From assembly GCA_030429565.1 (NCBI GenBank), contig JAUIFE010000022.1, positions 62,001-126,000 on the forward strand: a stretch of DNA of 64,000 bases. Direction: 5' to 3'. The position numbers were made by a program, and so were the translations under genes. How positions within the stretch are numbered: position 1 is the first letter of the stretch; every line of letters starts with the position of its first letter. Origin of the DNA: Holophagae bacterium (GTDB lineage: Bacteria > Acidobacteriota > Holophagae > Acanthopleuribacterales > Acanthopleuribacteraceae). Positions 28,595-36,489 of the stretch are shown piece after piece. Under the pieces are notes generated by a model. It saw only the letters and a list, made by a program, of their open reading frames with translations, made no database searches and was not told the DNA's origin.

Positions 28595-29607
28595 GATTGA
28601 ACTCCTTCCGAAAAAAAGCAAGCAGGTAACGTTTTCCAACAACCCACGCGGCGTGAGGGACGGGCGGACGCCGGCAACACCGAAGCGGTGAACCGGAGCG
28701 GGCCGAAGTGCATGGAACAGCGCGGGTGCGATCAGCCGTCGAGACGCAGGCTCGGGGCGTCGCGCGAAATGCGGAGCGCCACGGGCACCGGTCGAGAACG
28801 GACGGCACCACATCGGCCATGCAAAAACGCCATGGATTAACTTTGAACCGCCCCTTTACAGCTTCCCTCAAGCAGGAAGCCAACCGGCGTAGCGCTCACC
28901 CCGTCGCCGCGATGCGAACAAAAGGGTTGAAACGGCCGCTGCCGGGAATCTCAAAAAGGGCGGGGCCGGCATGTTTCATTAATTAAACCTCATAGGAGGC
29001 AAAAAACCGTGCCCAAGAGAGGGCTGGGCTGTGCTGGAAGAAAACCGTCGTTTCATCGTCAAACGTCGCGCGCGGTCGATACGGCTCGTCGGCCGTCCCG
29101 AACGTCGGGCCTCGCTTCACGAGGAACTCTCCTCGACAGTTCCGTTGTCGTCACAATCAACGTGCTTGTAGTTGCTTCCGCGACCGGCTTCTTGTCGCAC
29201 CGGATCGCGTGAAGATAAACCTTTTAGCATTATACCCAATCCGCGCCGCCGACAAGGGGCGAAATAGGCAGACCGCCGACGACAACCCACGGCGCCGGCA
29301 CTGGAAAAACCCGGGCGCGCAAGCCAAAAAAGGCGTCGGCAGTAAGGCAAGCCGTGAGCCGCGCAAAAAACCGGCTTTCACAACCACAAAACAACACGCG
29401 CAACCGCAGCGTTTTCACACACTTAGTAAAAACCAAGCAAAAGATCACAACTTTCTTTAACCCTATGACAAGGGCTGTCCGAGCACTCAGTTATATTAAT
29501 TACATGACCGGCGGACGTCCCCCGACGAACCGCGCAAGACGCACTTTTTCAGCATCTTAACCTGAATCCTTGCTCTCTGGAGCGGGGTGCGTTACCAGGA
29601 GGCTCCC
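28595..29607. other. 1 kb sparse region between the dehydrogenase and a small membrane protein gene
   Basis: Open frames here are short, Arg-rich and use codons unlike their neighbours. The only translational signal I see is AGGAGG at 28994-28999 before a GTG at 29009 (separate entry). No rRNA, tRNA, RNase P, SRP or tmRNA signature could be recognised. Confidence 0.45.
29009..29212 (+). CDS. Doubtful small ORF behind a strong ribosome site
   Basis: A 67-codon frame beginning GTG CCC AAG AGA, with a consensus AGGAGG nine bases upstream. The product is Arg/Ser-rich with a modest hydrophobic stretch (SSVVVTINVLVVASATGFL). Codon use (AGA, GGA, GTA) is unlike surrounding genes. The ribosome site is the only positive evidence; it could equally be chance. 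Confidence 0.22.
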   Translation: MPKRGLGCAGRKPSFHRQTSRAVDTARRPSRTSGLASRGTLLDSSVVVTINVLVVASATGFLSHRIA

Positions 29608-29850
29608 ATGAATATTGCCGTGATCGCCCTTTTCGCCATTCTTTTTGTCGTCGCCAACATATTGGCTTACAGCGCCCACCGCCAGGAGCCCGCACCGCCC
29701 CTTAGCGCGCGCGGTCGTTTTCTGCCCACCGCACCGGTTGATTCGTCCGCCGATCAGCCGAACAGTCCCCCTGAAACGGTCGTCAAGCCCATGGTGCCGC
29801 GTCGGCCGCAGCCGCTGCCCTGCGCACCACAAGAACGACCCGCCGCTTAA
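29608..29850 (+). CDS. Small single-pass membrane protein
   Basis: An 80-residue protein: MNIAVIALFAILFVVANILAY forms one N-terminal membrane helix (residues about 2-21), followed by a Pro-rich tail with basic patches (PMVPRRPQPLP). AGGAGG lies five bases before the ATG, the best ribosome site in this stretch, which supports it as real. No known family. The helix could be a signal anchor with the Pro-rich tail outside or in the cytoplasm. No gene on the same strand is close enough for an operon. Confidence 0.6.
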   Translation: MNIAVIALFAILFVVANILAYSAHRQEPAPPLSARGRFLPTAPVDSSADQPNSPPETVVKPMVPRRPQPLPCAPQERPAA

Positions 29851-30585
29851 GCCCGGCTTCAACCGAACTTTGCCGGTTGACCTTCGATCACCCCTTTGCG
29901 ACCACCGCCCTCACCTCAGGTCGCCAACCCGATTATCGGTTTTTCTGGTCCGCCGCGAATGGCACCAAACCCAAAACAGGCCGTTGCGGTGACCGCGTCG
30001 CGGTTTGTCGCCGGTGGTAGCCCCCCACTCGCGACGCCGGCCGTGTCGCCGACCGCCCGCACGCTCGTGTCGCCCCTTCAGGTGCGGGCGCGCGGCGGTC
30101 CCGCGCCGCAAGGGCCACGCCACGCGGCGGACGAGAAAAGCCGATAAGCGTTTCCGCTTAACTGTGTCCTCCCTCCCCTCCGACCGCCTTGTCCAACGGG
30201 ATTCGGCGCGTTACCAAGGCACCGTCGCCGGTGCCGGTGCACGCACCGCATGTCGTCGGGCACGGCGGTCACACGCGCCGCCACGCCCTCCCACTCGAAC
30301 GTGGCGCGCGCACGGCGTGTCTCCCGCCAATATGGAGTCCCGGCGCGGTTCGTCGCAGACAACCGTTGTCATCGCCTCGCGATTTGGGTCCCAAAACGGA
30401 ATGCATGACGGAATCACATGCGTCCCGCGTTGGGATGGGTGTAAACGCCCAACAACACCCGCCCCGTTGGACCTGTTGCCGCACGCCTCGCGGCACGTCG
30501 TTCAGCGGAACCCCGATCGCAGACCGCCGGGGCTCCTCTTTTTTTGCGAAATCGCGGGCACCGTTGTATCAAACGGCACCAAAAA
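29851..30585. other. 735-base spacer downstream of the MoxR operon, with a plus-strand terminator
   Basis: The region has overlapping Arg/Pro/Ala-rich open frames on both strands but no ribosome sites, so I call none. A terminator-like hairpin pointing rightward lies at 30507-30545. It is 650 bases past the nearest plus-strand gene, so the region may hold an untranslated transcript. Confidence 0.45.
30507..30545 (+). terminator. Rho-independent terminator-like hairpin without an obvious gene
   Basis: CCCCG (30511-30515) pairs with CGGGG (30528-30532), extended by GGA/TCC across one mismatch, then seven T's at 30539-30545. It faces the end of the convergent moxR gene and would stop plus-strand transcription into the operon. 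Confidence 0.55.
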
Positions 30586-31602
30586 TTAAATGCGGGTCAT
30601 TTCGCGACAGTGTTGAATCAGTTGGCGCGAGGTCATGCCCTCTGCTTCGGCTTTAAAGGTCGGCATAATGCGGTGCACCAAAATCGGCGCGGCCAGCGCA
30701 TCGATGTCTTCTTTCTCAACGGCAAAACGGCCCTGCAACAATGCACGCGCTTTACCGGCCAAAATCAAGGACTGACTGGCGCGCGGGCCGGCACCCCAAC
30801 GAATGTTCTCCTCGGCGAATTTGGTGGCGCCGTCACCGTTTGGCCGGGTCGAGCGCACCAGCGCGACGGCATAACGCACCACGGTTTCGCTAGCGGGAAT
30901 ACGCCGCACTAAGGCTTGGTGATCAAGCAGCCGTTCGGGTGTGTAAACCGGCTGAATCACGGCGTCGGCTTTGGATGTGGTGTTCATCACCATGCGAATT
31001 TCTTCGTCGTGCTTGGGGTAATCAACATCAATGCGGAACAAAAAGCGGTCGAGCTGCGCTTCAGGCAAGGGGTAAGTGCCTTCTTGTTCAATAGGGTTCT
31101 GGGTCGCAAACACCAAAAAGGGCGGTTCCAGTTGGTAGGTTGTCCCGGCGGCTGAGACTTGGCGCTCCTGCATCGATTGCAACAAGGCGGCCTGCGTTTT
31201 GGGGGTGGTGCGGTTGATTTCGTCGGCCAACAGCATGTTGGTGAATAATGGGCCTTTGACGAATTTAAAAGCCCGTTGACCGGTGGCGCGATCTTCCTGA
31301 AGAATTTCGGTGCCGATTAGGTCACTGGGCATCATGTCGGGCGTGAACTGCACGCGCGTAAAAGAGAGGCTGGTGGAGTCGGCAAGGGAATGGACCAACA
31401 GGGTTTTGGCCAAACCGGGGACACCCATCAGGAGCGAGTGACTGCTGGTAAACATGGAGATAATCATCAGGTCGATGACCTGTTCCTGACCGATCACCAC
31501 TTTGCCGATCTCGCGTTTGAGATCCTCGTAACCGGAATGAACATCTTTGACTTTTTCGCGGAACACATCTTGATCGGCCGCGTGCGAGGTGGCACTCGTC
31601 AT
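30586..31602 (-). CDS. MoxR-family AAA+ ATPase
   Basis: A 338-residue AAA+ ATPase of the MoxR branch, which remodels or matures partner proteins, usually working with vWA-domain proteins of the same operon. Walker A is GVPGLAKT (60-67), Walker B LLADEINR (124-131), sensor 1 ATQNPIEQEGTYPLPEAQLDRF, and the arginine-containing WGAGPRASQSL sits in the lid. GGAG lies before the ATG. It is the last gene of the seven-gene minus-strand operon, 52 bases after the peptidase gene; in most Bat-type operons MoxR comes first, so the order is unusual. Confidence 0.95.
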   Translation of the reverse strand: MTSATSHAADQDVFREKVKDVHSGYEDLKREIGKVVIGQEQVIDLMIISMFTSSHSLLMGVPGLAKTLLVHSLADSTSLSFTRVQFTPDMMPSDLIGTEILQEDRATGQRAFKFVKGPLFTNMLLADEINRTTPKTQAALLQSMQERQVSAAGTTYQLEPPFLVFATQNPIEQEGTYPLPEAQLDRFLFRIDVDYPKHDEEIRMVMNTTSKADAVIQPVYTPERLLDHQALVRRIPASETVVRYAVALVRSTRPNGDGATKFAEENIRWGAGPRASQSLILAGKARALLQGRFAVEKEDIDALAAPILVHRIMPTFKAEAEGMTSRQLIQHCREMTRI

Positions 31603-31654
31603 GGGATCTCCTTCGATTCAATAAAGATTAGGGGCGTCGTAAAACCGGGGTGGT

Positions 31655-33382
31655 TTAGGTTTTGGTTTCCTTGTTCTCCACCGGTTTTTTGTTAAGCGTT
31701 TCCAGTAGGCGCTCGATCTTTTGGACTTCAGCCTTGTTCTCGTCGGCGCTGTAGGTTTGCATCAGCAAGCGGAAGATCTCGGGATAAAACGGGTTGACGC
31801 GAGTGGCGGCGCGAAGGTTGGCGGCAGCAGCGGCTTTTTCGTCCAAGGCCAAGTGAGCGCGTCCCAAATGGACCAACATGGTGGCGTCTTCATGTAACGC
31901 GATCACATTTTGTTCAATGAGCTCAATGGTGTCGCGCGGACGATTGAGGTGACGCAAACAACGCAACATCCGCAACAGAATTTGGCGATGGATCTTTTCG
32001 CCGGCGACCACGGTCTTTTGGTACTCGCGCAACGCGGCCTGGTAGCGGTTTCGCTCGAGCAAGAGATCACCCAAACGGGTGTGTTTGCGACCTTTATCGT
32101 TCTCGCGATCAATTTCAGCAATGCCCTCGGAGGAAGCGTCTTCGTCCAACAAGGTCACCCCTTCAAAGGGATTAATCTCGTTGTGAACACGGTAGTTGCG
32201 CGTGCGAGCCCAAGCTTTCCAGTTCTGCTCAAAGGTGGTGAACTTGACGCCCAACAGCGCGGCTAACACGCTATCGATATCTTCCTTGTGCGGCAAATCG
32301 ACGGCGATTTGGTAAATGATATCTTCCGACTTGGTTTGGCATAGGTAATCAACCATGGATGCGGTTTGCGCATAAGCTTGCGTGGCCAGTTCGGCGGTAG
32401 GCAAGGCGGCAAACGAAGGCATCATTTGCTCAACTGTCAAGAAACGGTCAGCTTCGATGGCATTGGCCAAACTCGTCTCCAACAGGGCGCCGAGCGGGTC
32501 GGCGTCGGGTCGCTCCCATTTGCTTTCGAAATACTTGGCCACCCCTTCCTGAAACCACAGGGGCGCTTTGTCGCGGCTGTGTTTGGTCAGGATATAGTGC
32601 ACATACTCGTGGGCAATAACGTCGGGCCAGTAGTAACCACGCGCCACGCGGCGGGGTGTCATCATTACCAGCCGGTTCTCGACGCACAGGGCGATGGTAC
32701 CGGTGGTTTCAATTTGGTCTTTGGTCAAGGCGGAAGCATAACTGAACAATTGGTAGTCGGGCATGACCTCGACGATGATCTTCTCGCCGCGATTGAACTG
32801 GAAAATGCGCGCGTACTCGCGGTAAACCTGCTCGAGGATGTCGGGCAAAAACGCGAGCAGCACCTTGTCGGGGCCGTCCTGATAACGAATGCTGAAATTC
32901 GAGGTCTCAAAAACGTCGAAATCCTTGAGCGCGGCGGCGGTTTTAGACAACTCGTCGTAGCGGTTGGCCAAATAACCGTCCACTTCCAACGCAGCCTTGT
33001 CGACTTGGCCGAAGAACTCGTGTGCTTTGTCGTAGTTGCCGAGCTGATGGAAGATCCAACCTTGAAAAAAGAGGTCGAAGTCCTTGGGCAAATCGGCTTG
33101 CTCAAGCGCGCGGGTCGCTTCATCGGGGCGCAGGGCACGCAAGAGGGTCAAGACCTCGCCAATGCTCTCCGAATGATCGAAGGCGGCCTGCAAGGCCTTG
33201 CGCTGCTCCTCGTCCAGTACGGACTTAAGCGCGGCCTCAAACGCCTCACGACGGTTTGGCACCGCCGAGGCATCCTCGGTTTTGGCGGGTGGCTCATCGG
33301 CCAACGCCGAACCAACCGCCCCGGTACAGAAACCAAAGACCGCGATGCAAAGAATGAAGTTATTGATCCATGAGTTTTTCAT
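31655..33382 (-). CDS. Secreted gluzincin (peptidase MA-like) metallopeptidase with TPR tail
   Basis: A 575-residue exported protein. The signal peptide is cut after SALA (residue 28). An alpha-helical region follows, then a zinc peptidase core with HEYVH at 258-262 and WFQEGVAKYFES about 20 residues on, giving the third Glu ligand; this is the peptidase MA-like (PF13485-type) layout. The last 170 residues are TPR-like helical repeats (RLGDLLLERNRYQAALREYQ, MLVHLGRAHLALDEKAAAAA). It should act in the periplasm, perhaps trimming proteins handled by the operon. Its first 23 bases overlap the DUF4175-like gene, so translation is probably coupled. Catalysis is inferred from motif only. Confidence 0.85.
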   Translation of the reverse strand: MKNSWINNFILCIAVFGFCTGAVGSALADEPPAKTEDASAVPNRREAFEAALKSVLDEEQRKALQAAFDHSESIGEVLTLLRALRPDEATRALEQADLPKDFDLFFQGWIFHQLGNYDKAHEFFGQVDKAALEVDGYLANRYDELSKTAAALKDFDVFETSNFSIRYQDGPDKVLLAFLPDILEQVYREYARIFQFNRGEKIIVEVMPDYQLFSYASALTKDQIETTGTIALCVENRLVMMTPRRVARGYYWPDVIAHEYVHYILTKHSRDKAPLWFQEGVAKYFESKWERPDADPLGALLETSLANAIEADRFLTVEQMMPSFAALPTAELATQAYAQTASMVDYLCQTKSEDIIYQIAVDLPHKEDIDSVLAALLGVKFTTFEQNWKAWARTRNYRVHNEINPFEGVTLLDEDASSEGIAEIDRENDKGRKHTRLGDLLLERNRYQAALREYQKTVVAGEKIHRQILLRMLRCLRHLNRPRDTIELIEQNVIALHEDATMLVHLGRAHLALDEKAAAAANLRAATRVNPFYPEIFRLLMQTYSADENKAEVQKIERLLETLNKKPVENKETKT

Positions 33383-36300
33383 AGTACTTCCTAATTTCTT
33401 TGCCGTAAGCGTCCGGCAAGTTCTTCTGCAGTTGTTTGCGGATGGCGTCCTTCATTTCGTCACGGGAGGCCTTTTTCTGACTATCGGGAATATAGAAGTC
33501 CTTGATAAGGGGGTCCCCCTGCATTCGCTCGCGCTGCATGGGCATGCCACCCATCATCGGCATCGGGCTATTGGGGGTAGGCTGTTGTGCTTGCTGGAGT
33601 TGCTCCATAAGCTCACCAATTTTTTGCAAGGTGTCTTGTTCGTACTGAACCGCGCCCTCTAGTTGGGAATTATTGAGCTTGCCCTGGGCGGAACGCATCG
33701 CGCGTTCGATGTCACCCAACTTTTGAAACAACGGCGAGCCCTCTAAACTTTCCTGAGCCTGTTCTTGGAATTTTTGAATCATTTCCTGCAAATCGGCCTG
33801 GCGTTGGGCCAGTTGCTCTTGGCCCTGCTCACCGCTTTGCTGCATGAAGTTGCGCCGTTTCCGTTCCATCTGATTGCGCAAACCACGCAGCGAATCGAGG
33901 ATTTCCATCAGTTCGTTGCGCGATTCAGAAAAGGTTTCGCGCGCCTTGGGATCGTCTTTCATGCCCTCGGGTACGCTGCGATGGGCCACGTTTTCGCCCC
34001 GGCTCAAAAAGGAATCGAGTTTCAGACCGGTTTCCAAACTGAGCATCAACTCGCCCTGGTCTAGGTATTCCTGCATCTTCTCGGTTTGCTCAAGCGAGCG
34101 TAAGGTGGCGTTCTGCAAACGATCTAAGCCATTCTGTTCAATAAACTTGGTCGTCTGATGCAAGACGCGCATCTCCTGGCGAATCGCATGCTCACGGCGC
34201 TCGGGAATGCCGCCCTGCTCAAGCTGACGCTCCAAATCGACCCGTTGGGTGTCCAGTTCTTGTAAAAGGTCTTCGGTGTTGAAATCCACAAGTCGGTTGT
34301 AAAGCTCGGAGATCTTTTTGTGGATGTTCTCCATGATCTTTTTGTGTTCCGCCTGCTGTTGCTGCGAGGGCTGCGCTTGATTGCCGCCCATTTTGCCGTC
34401 CATGTCGCGGCGCAGTGCCTGCGTGTCGCCCTCGAGTTTTTCCTGCTGGGTTTTGAGCTCGCGCAGCAGGCCCATGAACTCGCGCATTTGCTGCATCATC
34501 TCGCGCATTTCGGGCGACATTTCACCCATCGCCTGTTGCATGGAATTCATGGCGCCCTGCATTTGCTGACGCATTTGTTCCATCAAGCGTTTGGCCTTGT
34601 CCATGTCGCCGGCTTTGAGCGCTTCCATAATTTTCTTCTTCAGCTCCTGCATTTGGTCTTGCTGGAAGTTCGCGGCGTCCATGTTCATGAACTCTTCCAT
34701 GGACATATCCATCTGCTGGGCGGCCTTTTCCATCATCTCCTGAAACTCTTTCAACACATCGTTCATGAGTTTCTCGAACATTTTCATCAGCTCTTGCTGG
34801 TCCATGTTCTCGCTGTTATCCAACAACTGCTGTAACTGATCCAGGTTCTGCTCCAGCTCGTTGTTCTGACGTTCCAACTCCAAAACGGCCCAAATCTTAA
34901 GCTGCAGTAACAACTCATAGGTGAGGCCCTCAAGGCGGGTTTCTTCGAGGCGATGGTTCTGTTCCAAACGTTCAAACGCGCTGTAGTGGTTGTAGAAAGG
35001 ATCCATCTCGGCACGCATGCGTGAGGCTTTGCTGATGTTGTTGCGGTATTTGTAGAGAAAGTTTTGGTCGAGACGGGTGATGTTGGGCGTTTCGCGCACC
35101 TTGGTAATCAGCAGGTTGGTCAGTTCGGAACCCCGGTACAAACCCTGCTGAATACTTTGTCCCAAAATTTTGGCTTCGCGCAGCGCGACTTCCTCGGGTC
35201 TGGGCGGCAGGTTGGTGTCGAGGTTGTCCCCAAGGGTGTGGGTCATGGTGTCGAGCAAACGCCGCGCAATTTCCATGAACTCGTCGTACTTGCGCTCGGG
35301 ACTTTCCAGTTCGTAAGTTAGCTCGCGGGAACGACCGATGCCGGGTCCATTGATGGGATTGTTGTCACGGGCCTCAAAGTAGATAGAGAAACTAGGTGTT
35401 TTATCTAAATCTAAGTCACTGAGGTACCACTGGTTGCGCGCAATAAAGTGGTTCTTGCGTTCCAATGGAACGCTAATCGGAATCCGTTTCTCGCCCCCCT
35501 CCCAGGTGACGACCGCCTCGAGCATTTTGACGCCGAAATCGTCTTTAATTTCCACTTCGGCAATCAGTGGATCAAGCACATTTAGCAGCCCCTCGGGCGT
35601 GTGGCTGCGCAGCACGACCTCGGGAATGTGATCTTGCTTGACCTTGAGTTGGTAAGGTTGGGTTTGACCGCCGTTTTGGGCGTCGTCGACGAGAAATTTG
35701 AGCGCGGTGTCTTGCACCAACACGAACTCGTGGGCGACTTGGTTGGTTTCGGTCATCGGCAATTCAGTGGGTTTTTCGCCGTCTTTCTCCAAAAACAAAC
35801 GACGGGCCCCCTCGGGCAAATCGATCATAAAGCGCACGCGACTACCGGGATAGGCACTAAAGGAGCCAGGCTTCAACGGAAGCGTCCGACCGGGGATTTG
35901 CGTGTATTCCGGCTCAAAAATGGTGATGCTGCCCTCGCTCAGGTCGAGGTGGGTCTGGCCAAAACTGATACTGGGGTTGTAGAACTTGTCGATCAAAGCA
36001 CCGGAAAAAAGCACGATCAGCAGGGTGTTAACAAGCACGGCCGCGCCGCCGTAAGCAGCCCAGGGACGACGCGCCGGTTCGCCGTGCGGTAGCTGATCGA
36101 CATCAGCGGCGACGTCGTTGGTGTACGCCTGCTGCATCTGCCCGTCGGATTCGTCACTCTTGCCCTCAAGGAAATCAAGCGCGGAGCGAATACGCAACGC
36201 CATGGCGGGGTGTAGCGCTTCCAAACGACGCGCCACTTCGCGCCGGTTACGCAACTGCCAAAGGCGATACAAGCCGACAGCGGCAAACACAACCGTTAGT

Positions 36301-36482
36301 GCAATCGGCACGTACAGCAGGCCCGGCCAGTTAATGGAAAAACTTTTGACGGTCAGCGCGGTAAGAAAGTACAGCGCGTAATAGGCGCCGACGGAGGCTA
36401 ACCACTGCAGGGTGGTCCGCCAAACGCGCGCCAGCATCAGGCGTCGCCCGTATCGACTCAAACTTTGATGGAGTTGGTGCAT
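33360..36482 (-). CDS. DUF4175-like membrane protein with large Met/Gln-rich coiled coil
   Basis: A 1040-residue protein. Two membrane helices lie near residues 25-75 and a third near 155-175; a beta-rich periplasmic part follows (about 180-380: LDLSEGSITIFEPEYTQIP, HTPEGLLNVLDPLIAEVEIK), then some 600 residues of predicted coiled coil. Residues 558-673 hold 26 methionines in 116 positions with many Gln and Glu (QQMDMSMEEFMNMDAANF, EMREMMQQMREFM). The overall shape matches DUF4175/TIGR02302-type proteins of vWA-MoxR operons. I chose the ATG at 36482 with GAGGT before it and seven bases after the stop of the upstream gene. Probably a scaffold of the envelope complex; the biochemical role is unknown. 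Confidence 0.82.
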   Translation of the reverse strand: MHQLHQSLSRYGRRLMLARVWRTTLQWLASVGAYYALYFLTALTVKSFSINWPGLLYVPIALTVVFAAVGLYRLWQLRNRREVARRLEALHPAMALRIRSALDFLEGKSDESDGQMQQAYTNDVAADVDQLPHGEPARRPWAAYGGAAVLVNTLLIVLFSGALIDKFYNPSISFGQTHLDLSEGSITIFEPEYTQIPGRTLPLKPGSFSAYPGSRVRFMIDLPEGARRLFLEKDGEKPTELPMTETNQVAHEFVLVQDTALKFLVDDAQNGGQTQPYQLKVKQDHIPEVVLRSHTPEGLLNVLDPLIAEVEIKDDFGVKMLEAVVTWEGGEKRIPISVPLERKNHFIARNQWYLSDLDLDKTPSFSIYFEARDNNPINGPGIGRSRELTYELESPERKYDEFMEIARRLLDTMTHTLGDNLDTNLPPRPEEVALREAKILGQSIQQGLYRGSELTNLLITKVRETPNITRLDQNFLYKYRNNISKASRMRAEMDPFYNHYSAFERLEQNHRLEETRLEGLTYELLLQLKIWAVLELERQNNELEQNLDQLQQLLDNSENMDQQELMKMFEKLMNDVLKEFQEMMEKAAQQMDMSMEEFMNMDAANFQQDQMQELKKKIMEALKAGDMDKAKRLMEQMRQQMQGAMNSMQQAMGEMSPEMREMMQQMREFMGLLRELKTQQEKLEGDTQALRRDMDGKMGGNQAQPSQQQQAEHKKIMENIHKKISELYNRLVDFNTEDLLQELDTQRVDLERQLEQGGIPERREHAIRQEMRVLHQTTKFIEQNGLDRLQNATLRSLEQTEKMQEYLDQGELMLSLETGLKLDSFLSRGENVAHRSVPEGMKDDPKARETFSESRNELMEILDSLRGLRNQMERKRRNFMQQSGEQGQEQLAQRQADLQEMIQKFQEQAQESLEGSPLFQKLGDIERAMRSAQGKLNNSQLEGAVQYEQDTLQKIGELMEQLQQAQQPTPNSPMPMMGGMPMQRERMQGDPLIKDFYIPDSQKKASRDEMKDAIRKQLQKNLPDAYGKEIRKYYEKLMDQ

Positions 36483-36489
36483 ATCAACC

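Noticed and set aside
30005..30589. 194-codon plus-strand frame and overlapping minus-strand frames
   Set aside because: Arg/Pro/Ser-rich in every frame, no ribosome sites, and the plus-strand frame crosses the terminator at 30507-30545.
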